Assembly: GCA_013397455.1 (NCBI GenBank)
Contig: VYZB01000223.1
Span: forward strand, 13,413 to 77,412
DNA: 64,000 nt
Source of the DNA: Crotophaga sulcirostris
Taxonomy: Eukaryota > Chordata > Aves > Cuculiformes > Crotophagidae
Direction: 5' to 3'
A program made the position numbers and the translations under genes. This document shows positions 27,139-40,789 of the stretch, one piece after another. The notes under the pieces were generated by a model. The model was not told the origin of the DNA. It did no database searches and saw nothing but the letters and a program-made list of their open reading frames with translations. Within the stretch, counting starts at the first letter, position 1; each line of letters begins with the position of its first letter.

Positions 27139-30100
27139 ACTAGTTCTTCAGGCCAGTAGCTGTTGCTGCTTGGGTTAAGAGCAACGTACAGCAGCGACAG
27201 CTACCTGTTCATTATCAGCTGAGGAATGTCTGCTTTGTTGGTATGTCTTTTAAGGCTTACTTTCCACCTTGGCATGGGGGAATTTTGGCTAACAAGTTGT
27301 GTTTTGAGTGTCTTGGCATTTCTGTGGGAGTGGTTTAATTAAACTCCTGCCATTAGCTCATAGTTCAAGTGTGCAGTCTCATTGCCTGCAGGAGTAATGT
27401 GGAAATATTTCTGGAGGATTCTGTTGGCTAATACTCTTGAGGTTTTTGAGACTTTGACCTGTGCTCACTCTGTGAGATCAGTCATCCCCATCTATATTGA
27501 AGGATCTTTGGTCCTTCATGAGCTCTATTTGCTCCCATCTCTTCTACACTCTGAGTTCTTTCTGTGTGGATGCTCCTTGTGTCCTGCTTTTTAAACTTAC
27601 AGCATTATTTGCAGCCACCTTCAGGGTAGCCTAAGAGATAGCGTTACTCTATAGGTCCACATTTGCAATTCTTCTGTGGAAAAGGCTGTCCTGGACTCTT
27701 TCTGTCTACCTGCAACATCACTGTTATTTAGTTCAATAAACTAGATGCTCAAGTTCTATCCTTTCCAAGACAGAGTTACAGGGACTTTTTTTCTTTGGTA
27801 TCCTTGGTGGACATAAGTCCACCACATTTTTTCCTCAGAGTCTTTAAGTATTTTTTAACATGCTGTCTCCTGCCAGTAGAAAATCTAGAAGCCTTTTGAG
27901 ACAGTTTAAACAATTTTCTTTTTGAGGTGTTACGGGTGAGGAAAATATTCCACAGTTTTTGCATATCCAGTCCCAAGAGCTATCTCTTATGCCTGGAAAA
28001 TCTCTTGCATGACCAAACTTTGCAGCACGGGACTGTGAAGGTCTCTATGTTCTTTTCCCAAATATTGTAGCCGAGGTAGTAGTTTTCTTTGCAGCCTCTT
28101 GCCTTGGTATCTTGAAGGGTGTGATCCTGATGATCCCTTCTGCTCTACCTGAAGCAGTAAACCAGAAGGGTATATAGGGATGAATATTGTGTGCCCTTGT
28201 GCCCACCTGCTCTACATGCTCTGTTCCACACCGGTCTGCTACAGCTGTGTGTAAACAGCCTAGCAATGAGTTATGTTTTCCAGCTGGCTGCTGCTGGTTA
28301 TAAACCTTAAGTTATTTTTCATGCACAAACTTTCTAAAGCTGCTCTTGGTGTCCCACTTGATGATGGGAGGAAGAAAACCTGTTAGAAGTTCCGTCATAG
28401 GGAATCAGTTGCTGCTGCTTATGGAGCCCTCATGGCTTTTAAAATAAAAGACCTGCTGCTGACCTATCCCTGATTAGAGGGGCTCCTCTGGATCTTCTGG
28501 AGCTCTTTCAGGAAGAAATGTTTGAATGAAGGCACACACATTGCCAAGGTAAGAAATGGAGAACAGACCACAAACAAATTTTTGGCAAATATAGATCAAA
28601 GTAGGACTTGGGTAACAGATCACACAATTCATGTACCTCCACACCTAAACCTCAAAGTAATTGATTGAAATCAACAAGAAGAAAAAATATAAAGCCTACT
28701 AAAGTGAAAACTGCCTCTTGTTTTCCTGATCTTCCTGAGTTTTGTATGACTAACTTCTGCATCTTTGGTCAATGTCTTATGGAGAATTTTGCCCATATTT
28801 CATCTCCCATAGAGAGACTAGACTGGGAAAGTGCATGGTGAAAGTGTTGCTTCTGTGCTACACTTCTGCTCTTCCCTGGCCAACCATTTCTGATTGTTAC
28901 TGGCCAGGCAGACCTTTGCTCTCATCCCCTTGGGTCTGTGTGTTTACCACTGACTGAAACTGGGACAGGGCAACTAAAAATGACACTGGTAATACAGTAG
29001 GAAAGTGGCAGGAAGGCAGGAGTAACAGTAGGAAGCATGGTCGAAGAGTGACTAAGTAATAATTTCTATAACATTTCTAGCAGAAATTGGAACTTGATGA
29101 TTGTTGTTATTGAATAAATGATAGCAAGAAAATACTGGCCATGATGAGAGCCAAGTTTCATGTAAGAATGATATCTGCAGATACACATTGTGGTGAAGCC
29201 ACCTGTCTTTAAGACTTCTTTATAGTCCCAAATGACAACAATCGATCTTCTTCAGATCAGCTGTCTTGCTTTTTACTTTCTAGACCAAGTTTCCTTGCTT
29301 GTGCTGGTGAGAGTGCACGTTGCAGTTAACTTGAAGCTGCTGTCTCTTCCAGTCTGACCTCTGGAGTATGAAGTCAACAACTCAGGCAAACAGCTGCTGC
29401 ATCCCTCCTCATGGTTCTCATGGTGGAAAAGCTCACCTTAGGTTTTGTCATCCAAATTTATGGACGTGAAAACCTGCCAGTTTGTTCTTGCTTTGTATTT
29501 AGTTTCTTATTTGGAATGAAAAGATAAGGAAGAAAAATTACTTGGACAGGCCTGCTCTGAGGATGAAACACCTGGGGTTTCCCTCTGATAAGAGGCTGTT
29601 GCAGAAAAAGTCAGCTCCAAATCAAACATCAACGTCAATGGTGCTCTATGGCTGACAAAAAGAGATCTCAGTGTTACCATGTGGTGTTGGTGTTTTCAGA
29701 TTAAGACAGGGGATTAAGGAATTTTACTCAGCAATTTGAGATGCTTTGTTAAGAATGGAGGAGATTTGAGCTGCTTTGTTCTCAAACCACATGTTAGTGA
29801 AAAAGCAAACAGACACTTAATCCTGACAGACAGCAGAACTTGACATCAGTTTGTCCCTGGAGAGGTGACCAGGAGCTCCCTGTGTCTGGCCAAAATGGTC
29901 GTTCCTTCCTTTTTAGGAGCCCAATAACAAACCTCAAACTCAGGGCTGGGCACCTCCATGTGCCCTGCCTGACCATTGTGGGTCTCTGCAGGGGCTCTTC
30001 AACAAGGGTTAACTTTAAAAAGCATGCACAAGGTGCCACAAGGTTATTGAACAGGGCTAAAATATGTTCTAACTTAAGGTCATGCATTTAGTCTTAAGTA

Positions 30101-33100
30101 GGACCATGTCAAAAAAAAAAAAAGCAGCTGATAATTTTCCTATTTGGGACTTTGGTTGGTTTTCTGTAACAATAAAAAATATAGCAGTTGACATATAGAC
30201 AGCTGAGTATATACATGCTTGTATACTGCCCTCTGACACAAACATTAATGTCTTATATAGATCTTTGAGGTTCTTTTAAACATCTAGTTACATTTTAAGG
30301 TCATATTCTCAGAGGTCATTGATGTAAGTGTATTTGTAGAAAGAAACAAACAGCTCATTGAATTTGATTTCCCATTTTAACATACATCAGTTAAATTAAA
30401 TACGCAATGTTAGAATGTCTGGCAACAAACCCATTTTCTGATGTGTAAAATTTGACTTTTCCCCTCTGTGTTTATGTCATAGCTAATACACAAAGATAAA
30501 GTACATATACTATACTCTGCATATTTACTGAACTTTGGCAAGTCACTAAGAGCCAGTACTCAAATCAAATTAGAACCACCCGATTTATAAAACACCCTTC
30601 TAAAGTAATCTTATTATATTAAAAAGGAACTCTAGGCTGGTACAAAGCCAATCAATATCTCATGCTTCCCACTGTGTAGCAAATATCAGCTATCCCTTTC
30701 TAATCTTTGTGTTTTGCCACCATTGCAAACTTGTTGTGAAAAGCTGCCCTGGTGTATTACTTAAATAAACAGCGTAAATGCACCCAAACAAGAATAACCT
30801 TGGTGCATGCTTATTTTCTCTGCAGGCACTGAGCATCAGGGGGTTCTTAGTTTTGTAAAGGGATCTACTTCAAGTAATACGATTGATCTTCCAATTTATT
30901 CCATTTGTAGCAGACATGAAATTTTTGGTATGGTTTCACAGTTGCCTGCTAAACCATTTGCCCTAATTTTGGGGAACAGGTTACTTACATTGGGAAAGCA
31001 GGGTTGGCCTTTATTTAAATGTTTATATTCTGAAAAGATCTCCTGTTTTCCTTCCAAAACTGTGTCTATTTGGGAATAGTCTATAACCTGTGCAGGACTG
31101 ATTAATTTCTTTTTGCCCTTTGAAGTTTCCAGAGAGTAAGGGAAAAAATGAGTTAAGTTTTGGGGGCTGGGAGACTTGAAAAAAAACTCAAAACATCCCA
31201 CCCCACTCCTTCAAAATTATGATATGAAAAATTAAATTGATAATATAGAACTTTAAGTGTCTTATTAATATTACCATTTATTCCTTGTAAACAGCATGGG
31301 AAACCTGGCAGTGGTGTCGTACATTCCAAATAAGAGAATAGCAATTTACTAATTCCCTTTTAAAGAGTAACAGAGTTCCCAAACACAGCTTTGGCACATT
31401 GCTTATTTTAGTTGCTCCATGCTTCTATGAAGGTTTATTGACTATATAAGGATCAAATAAGGGGTGAGCTGAAATCAGAAACACAGTATTCATTCATTTA
31501 ACTCTGCTATAGTAGAGCAAATTCAGGGTGACTCAAGGGACACAATGTCTTGTAAAACATATGTACTTAATATAAGGGTCATAAAACTTATTAAATTAAA
31601 AGCTTGGTTAAAAATAGGAAGAAAATTTATACTGCTGTCTAAAATAGCAATAATTTCCCTTTGGCCTTTCCTTTTCCAACTAATATGGGTTCTAGTTTTC
31701 AGAAAAAATAGTCAACTGGTAAAATCTTCATTCTTCACAAGTGAATGCAAGTCACTCTCTACTAGGTGAATTGTGCGACAGCACAATAAATACAAGGGGG
31801 GATCTGCCAGCTGGGAGAATATATTGCATCATTGTTGACCACACACAAAAACCTGTAGGTAGCCATTTACTATTTGGGAAGGAACAGTGGGTTGCTCTTG
31901 GCCAACGGACCACAATGAAAAGCCTTTTTGGCCATGAACTGAGGCTGACAAAGGCAAAAATTCCCTTTCATCACTCCACAAAGATGCCTCATTGCTGGTG
32001 GGATGCCGGTCAGGGCCCTCTTTCCCTGGTGATTCAATCGTGGGGAGTGTAAGGAGACCCTCTTGTGTGAATGTTGAAGGGTTACTTGAGCAAGTGCTCC
32101 AGGGCCTGTAAGACCCCAGCAATTCCCTCCTGTCCTTGACAGATGTATCAGCAAAACCAAAATGCTTGGATGAAGTCAATGTGTAATTATCCTACAGAAT
32201 GAGAGCAGAATTTGGCTCCTTCAATCAAGGCAACTATTTTCTGTTAGAGATGTATTGGGGTAGGGTGGAAATAAAGCAGTGTGACCTAAATCCTGCTCTC
32301 TAACCTCCAAGAAATCCAAGTGATGCTGGGCCATCCTTGACTTATGATACTATTCAGATTATTCCTAGCTGAGAGCCCCTATAATGTCTGCTCAGTGCTG
32401 TAAGCTGTTAAGGAAGGATGTGAAAAGCTCACGTGTACTGGAGTTTAATGCTTTTTTTCAATTCTTTCTAGTCCCAAGCCACATAATCATGGTTTTTTTG
32501 TTGTTTTCTGAATTAGAAAAAAGTAAATCCCAGAATGCTGAAATTGTTTACTTTTTAAAGACCACTTTTTCCTTCTTAGCCAAGGTGAGCTTGTTTCTTT
32601 TCCAGGTCCATCTGTTTTGTCAGTTTCCCATCCCCTCTTGCTTTGCTGTTTGAGTGAGTGCTTGTCAGGACCAAGGCCACGCTTTTTGGAGTCTTTTTGC
32701 ACCACAGGATAACACAACCAGCCTTAATTCCTATCCCCTGTGTGCTATGGACTTCTTTTTTTTTGCATGCTGTTTAAAAGTTCTGCACCCAAATCTGTCA
32801 CCCGTGACCTCATTAAGTTGCATTTAATCACTTGGGGATGCCCATCAGGACTAACCCCATCATTTCCTGAGGAATTTTCCCCTGATTTACTTAATAGCTC
32901 TCAAGCGCCAAGCAGGAGACCTCCGGGTGCTGTTCCGTGTGCATGTTGGGTTACTGTGTTTTAAATAAACAATGTTTTGCAGGCACACTTGTTTTGAAAA
33001 ATAAACTTCTGGCCAGAAGCTAGTTCACATCGAGCCAGATTGGTAGCGATTTGGCTTTCCCCAGCAGATGGGAGGAGGTCAGGGTTTTTTTTTGGAAAAA

Positions 33101-34479
33101 ATAATTCACCCTAACCCAAATAATAGCTAGGATTTTGTACTCCTTAGGGAGAAGAAAAGTTTTGAAATCTTGCTGGCTCTTCATGGGAGTATTTTGGAAA
33201 GGAGGGTATAGTAGCACCCTTTTCCTGCTCAGTCTGATTGCCTATTCTGCTGCCCATGAAAATGTTTAACTTATGGGATGGGAACAATGGAAAGGTGAGA
33301 GAGGTTTCTGCCCTCTTGGACAAGGATCTTTTGTGTGGCTCCATAATTTTTTTTCTCCCTATTTTGAGGGAGTTTTTAGAGAAGTGAAGGTAGGAAGGCT
33401 AATCTTGGGAGTCCTCTGCTTCTTTCTAGGACTCCCCTTTCTACTTGGTTATCATATATTGTTATACGTTGGCAGTAATGAGGCCCCGTGGTGACAGTTT
33501 GCTAGGGCAGCAGTGGCACAGCTAGCCTCAAGGTCATTGCTGTTTCCTTACCAATACTGGGCTGGATCTGGGCTACCTAAAGTGGAGCTGCTCTGCCAGA
33601 AGAAAAGCCTGAGCAAATCTACAAAGCATCATTTGCAAAAAACGGTTTTCTCAGAAGTGTGAGATGAAGATCCTTCAAGTTCCAATATGAGAAGGTGTGA
33701 GTCTATGCATATATATATAGATAAAAATATATGCACATATATTTTTTGACCAGTGCTTTGCTACCATTTAGGGGGACTGAAAATGTGGTGACGGTGGAAG
33801 TTTCTTCTAATTCTAGAACCACTTCTATGTCCTAGTGCTCTATCCTCAGTTTTCCATTTGATCTTCTGTGGAAGAGAGTAAGCTTGGTAGCAGTATGTGC
33901 AGCAACTGAAATTGATGCAGGTGTCCTGCAGAAGGAAACATTTACCCCAAGCTATCTTCCTCAATGAGAGCTCAGCTAAATCTCCAGCCTTTGAGCCTTG
34001 TCCTGAAATTTTCAGGAAGATGTATTTTAGAGCCGACATTTCAATCCTGCTGATAGTATCACAACTCATTCACCTGCACCATTTTTGATGCTGTTTCGTT
34101 CTCTTTTCTCTTATGGAACTGGGCCACTGTGATGGAGAATGGGAGCCTTCCCCTATCCACCACATCACCGTCCTCTCTAAAACCATGAAAACAAGGTAGG
34201 TGAGATGAAATAAGTTCCAGTTGTTTTGGTTTTCTTCATCATTCTCAATAACCAGCATTGTCTAAAATTGCTACTGAAGTCATGTTTGTGTTGTGGTACC
34301 TCGGGAGGAGGTTTGTAATGGTGGGTCTGGTGAAGCCAGGTGGGTGATGTGGGTGCTTTCATGTTTATCAGATCAGAGGCAGCATGTCAAAACAAGGTGT
34401 TCAAACTTCTGAAAAGATGGTCCTTTGAGAGCCCTGGGGCTGGGCTACGATACGAATTGTTTGTCCGTGGGAAGGGTCA
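27139..34479. other. Non-coding stretch, no gene seen
   Basis: No frame exceeds about 116 codons and none has a known motif. I see an A run at 30110-30123 and an AT-rich microsatellite at 33708-33746. A 37-bp segment at 28512-28548 is bounded by TCTTTCAG and GTAAGAAA, but it is very short and isolated. No transposon signature is evident. Confidence 0.7.
33708..33746. repeat. AT-rich microsatellite
   Basis: An (AT)n run, a short A-rich interruption, then ATATATGCACATATAT. Simple repeat. Confidence 0.8.
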
Positions 34480-34660
34480 CCAATTAATTAGCAGTTTTAT
34501 TTAAAAAAAATGAAACTGGCAGCCCTTCTGAAATTTAACCACATTGTTCATGGTGTAATTATAGATGAAATATTATAGAAGTGGACTAATTACACACAAT
34601 GCACTTGAGCCCAATTAAAATAGCATCTGCAATGAACATAGGGGTATTCTCTTTCGCTAA
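34480..34660. promoter_or_regulatory. Candidate enhancer-like homeodomain cluster
   Basis: Three TAATTA palindromes lie within 108 bp (34485-34490, 34556-34561, 34587-34592), with CAATTAA near 34612, an ATTGTT SOX-type core near 34543 and CACTTGA at 34602-34608, the complement of the NK2-class word TCAAGTG. Such clustering is typical of homeodomain-bound developmental enhancers. The words are visible; function is inferred. It marks the left edge of the element-rich interval. Confidence 0.35.
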
Positions 34661-35263
34661 TAAGAAATACTTTCTTAACAACAGAAAATAAAATAGCTAA
34701 ATTGGATATGCAGTTGAGATTATAAATATCCTATTAGCATATAAAATGAGGATTAACCTTATTTAATCACTGCTTGCTTGATCATCAAAAGTCATGTTTC
34801 ACCTCTATAATGTAGCTGTATCCTCTCTGAAAAAAAAAGCAGCATATTAATAAATTTAACTAATTAGGTACTTTTTCTCATCTGCTCAATGGAGCTGATG
34901 GAGCAAACTGGCTGCGGCTAACCCCTTGCTTTTTCCTCATCTTATGTGAAGTTTTATCTTATTTCCAGACAAGACTTATTGATGAAGATGTAGGGCTTAT
35001 TGTATAGATTTGTGTATGGAGTTCTGGCCCATTTGGCTAGGTGGAAGCAATCACATCAAAGGGGACTTTGAGTCGTGAAGCTGATGGGGAGGAGAAAAGA
35101 GATGAGGAAGAAGAAACTTACTTAAATTATGGATTCTATCCCATGCAAAATAAAACTCTGCCTAAATGTCACCATGTGAGGGCCCATTTTAATTTCAGCT
35201 CTGACTCTGGAGGTCAGACTGACTTGGTTCACTGTGGGCCTCTCACTGTCGATGTCCCTGAAA

Positions 35264-35384
35264 GCCAGCTGGCGCTCAGAGGATGCTGTGCTCCCAGCGC
35301 AGCGGGGAGAGGTGCTACCTGCCAGCTGGCGACCTGGCCGCAGCGGTGAATGAAACGGCCTGACCTCCAACCTCTTCTATAAAT
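35264..35384 (+). promoter_or_regulatory. Candidate promoter-like patch: palindromic E-boxes and TATA word
   Basis: The 11-mer GCCAGCTGGCG occurs twice, at 35264-35274 and 35321-35331. Its first ten bases are a palindrome centred on the E-box CAGCTG. Several CpGs occur between and after (CAGCGCAGCGGGG, GGCCGCAGCGG), and TATAAATA starts at 35378. A local GC patch, paired E-boxes and a TATA-box word on the plus strand are compatible with a small tissue-specific promoter. No transcript is evident downstream, so confidence is low. Confidence 0.2.
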
Positions 35385-36641
35385 ATTCAGCCGATCTGGT
35401 ATGCACAAAAGGAGGGCAGCTCTAAGCAAGAAGAGGGTTTTGAATTGGTTATATTGGGAAATTTTTTGGCCGTTCCCTGTAGGAAATGAGCCCTGTGGTA
35501 CACTGCCTGCCATATCCGAGGATCACTTGCAGGCTTCAGAGCTGGTCTTACCTACAAGAGCTGTTTTGCCTCTGGCTCCGTTGCGCTGCCCCTCTGCTGG
35601 GTCTCTGCATGGCAGAAAATAGAAGCAAAGCAACGGTGGGGCAGGAGCAATACTATGAAATATGTGTGCAGTTTGATTTAAACCCACATGGCTCTGCTCC
35701 CTGGTTGTGTCCTCTTTCCATTAGAATCCCTGTGAATTTTTCTGGCACAAGGGCTCGTGGCTGATAGCTTGCAGAAGCTGAGTTTTAAATGTGCCTGTTG
35801 AAGTATTCCCAGAGGACAGGCTTGAGCAATACCATCCTCAGTGGACTTAGGCAGGGCCCCGCAGCACTGAGGGTACGTATTTAAGGGCTGGTAGCAGTAA
35901 TATATGGGCTCTTGGCTTAAGGTGAATGTTACCCCCCACAACTTGCCTCAGCATCACCCCAGCCCAGAGACCATATCAGCTTTGCTTTGACTGTGTGTGT
36001 TTAGCTTTGGTCCAAGTGTGGAACAAGCCCCCACCCTCCTCAAGACCCGACCCAAGATGAGCCCCAACCCAGCCTCTCAGAATACTTATCCGCAATGCTT
36101 AAAATGAATAAAGTGATTGTCTAAGTTGTAGCGATTTGGGCAAATGGGGTAGAAGGCATAGAAAGTCCCATATTTATTTGCAGCTCCTCTTTGTGAATTG
36201 TTCCCACCAAGCTACATTGAAGCATCAGCTGTCCTCTGTCCTGACACTGGGCAGAAGTGTGAATTTTCCTCTTGCTTCCACAAATGCTAGTCAAGTGCAC
36301 CAAGGGATGGTGGTTTTATTTATTGTATTCAAGGAGCCACAATTGGATGTTTTGCAACACACTGAGCTCAGCCAGTGATTTATAGTAATGGCGAAGAGCA
36401 CTCTGCTGGCATGGCCCTGGTGTTGCCAAGTCTTGTGATGGTTGCAATGATTTTTCCTTACTGCCACAGCGCCTGGAGCAAAGTGTTCATAAGCGTTTCA
36501 GCTCTTTTTTTTTGTCGTTGGTAGTGGCAGTGGAAGGCTTTGTTTTCTTGTATTAAGAGCAGCTTTCCATCCCTTAGGGCAGAACAAAAGAGCTTGGAAG
36601 CATGTTCTCAGTGTCCCCACAAAGACTCAAAAGGCAGTAGG

Positions 36642-36658
36642 ATTTATTTATTTATTTA
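36642..36658. repeat. (TTTA)n microsatellite
   Basis: Four TTTA units followed by a T-rich stretch. Simple repeat. Confidence 0.85.
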
Positions 36659-37679
36659 GTTTACTTTTTTTTTTAAAGGAACCCCCAATTTGTTTTCACA
36701 CAATTGGTTTAAGTCAGTCTGGCGTGAGTTCATTTCCTTTCTTGCCTGATTCATGGATGCTGGAGGTGGGCAGTAGTATCAGAAGTAGCAGCAGCTACCT
36801 CTATGCAGCTCCTGCTGTGCTCTGCAGAACAGGAGGTGAGGGACCACTACTGAATTAGGTCTGCAGAGGGATTTGGGCTGAGATGGTAGACATACCCCTT
36901 TTGTTTTTGTTGTTCCTGTCTTTAAATTTAATTTCCTACTTACGGTTTCAGAATTTAATATCAATTTTTCTCTTATCCAGTAAAACAAATCTAGAGGAAC
37001 CAAAGTGCTAACATAACTTGAAATATAAAATCAAGTTCATGATCCTATTTCAGTTCTCTTCAGAACTCCCACTTCCACTGACTCCTTGGCAGTGGCATAG
37101 TCCACCTTCTTGTTTGTGGCCTGCCAGTTTTTCCCCTCTTTGCTTTTGGTCCTAGAAATCATTTTCAACTAAACCCTTCAGAGGAACACTGGAGGCAAAT
37201 TGGAAGTGACGGGGAACAAAATAGACTTTGCCACGTCGGAAAATTTGAGGTGTTCTACTATCAGGGAGGGCTGTAGGTGAAATGACTGAATCCAGAAACA
37301 AGGAGAATGGCAAAGTCTGTGGGTGATCATAACATCAAAAACAAAAAATAAAGTCATCTGCCCACTTCAGAAATGAAAGTTCAGGGTCTCTGCTGCAATG
37401 AAACAAAGGGAAATGCAAAGGCGAATGTGAAATATTTTTCTGGCTTTCATGGTTATTCATATAATAAGAAATCTTTATTCAGGCTCTGGTTTTAAATTGT
37501 TTTATTTCACTGCTGCTATAACTTTAAATCATGGTGATAATCATGAGCATAGAAATGACAACATGGAGGACTCCGGTTTCAGTGTCAGGAGAGTTAAATG
37601 CTGTTTTGAGTGTAGCTGCAGCCAAAATCCTTCCTTTTTTTCCTCCCTGTTTCAAACATCCATGCATTAAGAAAACTCA

Positions 37680-38000
37680 GCTTTAATAACAACTTGTTGC
37701 CTCATCAAGCGGGCCAAAGGGTTAAACCAAAATGATGCTGACAGTTGACTTCTATCCACTTACATCCAATTAAAAGGAATTCTTGGCTCCTCAGGAGTTA
37801 TTATTCCTCGCAAAGAGAGAAAGTTCGGAAAATAAAAAATCCCCGAGTGCCACCAAAAAAGTAGGTTTGAGTCCGATCTCCCAACAAACGTCAGCTTCCC
37901 TTCAAAGAGATTATTCATCTCGCTTCCCCCTTAGCCATCAAAAACAAAGCTGCCAGATTTCCAGAAGTCCTCAGCAACTCCCTTTGAGATCCTTTTTCCT
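37680..38000. promoter_or_regulatory. Candidate conserved non-coding block with retained CpGs
   Basis: A repeat-free stretch with at least eight CpGs in about 320 bp (for example CAAGCGGGCC, CTCGCAAAG, CCCCGAGTG, GTCCGATC, AAACGTCAG, ATCTCGCTT), high for this CpG-poor background. It also holds TCCAATTAAAAGG and TTATTATTCC words. A 98-codon plus frame crosses it but shows no protein features. I infer selective constraint; an alignment would test that. Confidence 0.3.
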
Positions 38001-38619
38001 GTGTGCTCAGACCCCGAAGCAAAAGGATCTACTGTCCCTTTTGCACTTTAGGAGGAAAAATTATTTGGCCTCTTCATGAAGATGTCTAAATTGGGCTTGG
38101 ACTCCTTTCCAGGACTGGCCCTAGCCAGAATGGTTGATGGTGACTTCTGATCATTCTCTCCAGTTCTTCCAGGAAGGTTTACGTGGCAATTCACTCTCAC
38201 CTTGGAATTGCTATATGATGGGTGAAGGGTCCTCTTGTGACACAGGGTTGTTTTTATGGGAGAAAAGTAGGAGTTGAGATGCTTTGATGGTGGGAGGAGG
38301 AATGGGGAGGAATAAGTCTTTCCTAAGAAGATCAAAGATGTGGAGAGAAGGGGGATGATTTTTGGCAAGAAGAGAACAGGGCTCATATCACTGCCTCTGT
38401 GCTCTAATTCATGGCTTGTTTTTGAGACCCATCATATGATTTCATCCATAATGGGGAGGGGGAGGGGGGAGGTCTTGGTTAAATTGTAAATGAGTATTAC
38501 TTCAAGCGCTCTGAGGAAATATGTTCTTTTGCCATAGAGCCCATACATTATTTCCATGTAGTTACGGAGCCTCGCATTTCCTGGAACTATCATCCAGACC
38601 TTAATTCTCCTCACACTAC

Positions 38620-38830
38620 ATCCCTTTAAAATTGAGGAGCTCTCTTAATCAACCTTTGTATCAGCGGCAAATTTGCAGTATGACTTAATTTGAAAGATGC
38701 CTCAAAGTGCTGACTCAAAGGGTTGGTGAATAAAGGCCAGTCATTGCTGCTGTGACACTAATGCGATGCAAAACAAAATTGAGTTGCATCAGCTGAACAT
38801 TGGTTTGCAAAAAATATTAGTGATTGAAAC
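38620..38830. promoter_or_regulatory. Candidate regulatory block: AP-1 word and GATGCAA dyad
   Basis: A perfect AP-1 word TGACTCA lies at 38711-38717. GATGCAA at 38765-38771 and TTGCATC at 38784-38790 form an exact inverted repeat with a 12-nt spacer. TTAATCAACC and GACTTAATTTG cores are also present. The block lacks repeats and long frames. Confidence 0.3.
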
Positions 38831-40174
38831 CACTTGCTGGTCATCTTTTATTTATACTTAGGAGATTTAGATTTTTGGGGGTCTGAAACTGCTCTGAAAT
38901 CAGCTTCTGGAAGAGAGGCACTAAGAGACTCTTTAATGGTGAAAAATCCTGGTTGGATCTATACATCTAAGCTGCATCATTTGCACTTCATAATCTCCTC
39001 TCTTTTATAGAGCAGGAGGCAGACACATTATTTTAGAACTTTTATTAAAATATTTATACAGCAACAGATGAAAATTCTCATCCTAATATGTCACTTTGCA
39101 TTTTTCAGTTATGTTCCAAGTCTTTATCTTTTTTCCTCCTCTAATTGAAATGCAGCCGATATGCCTTCATTCTCTGGATAAGCAACTGTCTTAAAATAAC
39201 TAGAAATTACTTTGAGACTCAAAGAAATAACAAGGAGAGAGAGAATTTGGGCCAGATGGTTTATGGGGAAAAAAGGTCTCTAAAAAGACAACATAAAAAC
39301 CCCAACCCACCCTAGTTTTATTTAACTTCTCCAAAAAGAAAAAGTGAGGATGAATTATTGAGTTCTTTGTTAGGATTTTATGAGGGCATCGTTTCAATTC
39401 TCTTTTTTTTCTTTAACGTCTCTTTTTTGTGATTCTTAATAAATTTATTTAAGCTAGAACAACCTGGGTAGAGAGGAACAGAGTGCATTTCTTAGTCGAT
39501 TTGTCAAATATTGGCTGCTAATTAACACTCAGAAGAGTTACTTAAGAATCAGGGGTCTAGGGATGAAGCAACTCAGCAGGAACTATTTTTCTCTGTGCTT
39601 TTTTTTTTAATTTTTAAATTGAAATGTCAATAATGCAAATCATCTAATATATGCTGATAAAACGTCTATGACTTTGCACTGAAGTGACTAAAAACCAGAC
39701 ACACGCACACACACATATGCACAGAACAAGGGAGAGAGACCATTAATTTAAAATTTAGAGGACCAATAAGTTTTTGATAGCAATGGGTTACTGTGCTAAT
39801 GATTATTTAACTCTCTTCATGTCGGGTTAAGTATGTATGGCTATGTAAAGTGTAAAGCCTTATTGAAGTGTGACAATGAGGTTTTTGCCTCTGAAATGTT
39901 ATAATCAAAGTGGGGGGGAAGCAGTGAGATTATAAAAAGCGTTAAGTATAAGATGGTCCTTTTGAAGCAGTTGTGAGGCAGAACATATAGTAAAAGAAGT
40001 AAATTTTGCTTCTGTAAGAAAAACCCCATACACAAACCCAAAATATTTCTGTACTTTCTCTCTACTCCTTGTTAGCCTGCTGCTTTAGCACGACTCTATT
40101 TATTGATGCTTGCAAGCCCAGAGAAGGGTGCATGGCTGGTTATTCTCCTAATTATTATCATCCTTTTTCTTGGC

Positions 40175-40245
40175 TTTTGTTTTGTTTTGTTTTAGTTTGT
40201 TTTATTTTATTTTATTTTATTTTATTTTTATTCTTATTTTATTTT
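40175..40245. repeat. (TTTTG)n(TTTTA)n microsatellite
   Basis: Three to four TTTTG units run into about seven TTTTA units with a few interruptions, about 70 bp in total. It is the longest pentanucleotide array in the window and likely length-polymorphic. No retroelement body is attached. Confidence 0.9.
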
Positions 40246-40789
40246 CTGTTCTTGAGGTGTGTATTTCTACCATATGATACTGCAGGGTTTGGACTTTGTA
40301 TCTTTTGAGCTTAAACAGACATCTGTACATATTACTCGGTAAAATACCGATCATCCTTTTTGCAAGTAAAAGGCAAGGCTACTTCTAAGTAAAGAGAGCA
40401 AAGGGGGAAAAAGGTAAGAATAGCAATAACTGCTTGATTCCCTGTAAATGATTTGCAGACTTTTTTTATTCTATCATTATTCAAGTACAGTAGTTTCATT
40501 TATTTATTTAGTTAGTTTGTCTTTCTAAAGGGATTGCACTTGCTAAACTCCCCATTTTGGGTTGTTAGTGCTTTATGTGGCAGGTTTCTTAGCAATAGTA
40601 GGTGCTGCCATTTGTGAATGTTTTGTGTCCTTCGGCGCTTCTAGGAAGGTGTAGGTAGGAATGCTCAAAACCTTGTAATAGTTGCCTATGGAGAGGGGAT
40701 GGCAAAGTAATGGCTAATGATCTGGAAGCTAGCAGGAATTCTAAGACAAATACTAAATATAATCTGTATATATATAAAAATAAAAGAGA

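Larger units (their letters stand above)
34661..37679. other. Non-coding stretch with a GC-rich patch
   Basis: Mostly unremarkable, with an A run near 34833 and a (TTTA)n run at 36642-36658. The one distinct part is the GC-rich patch at 35230-35400, listed separately. No frame resembles a protein. Confidence 0.65.

Noticed and set aside
28512..28548. 37-bp segment between TCTTTCAG and GTAAGAAA
   Set aside because: The donor is strong but the segment is tiny and has no partner exons nearby. I keep it only as a note.
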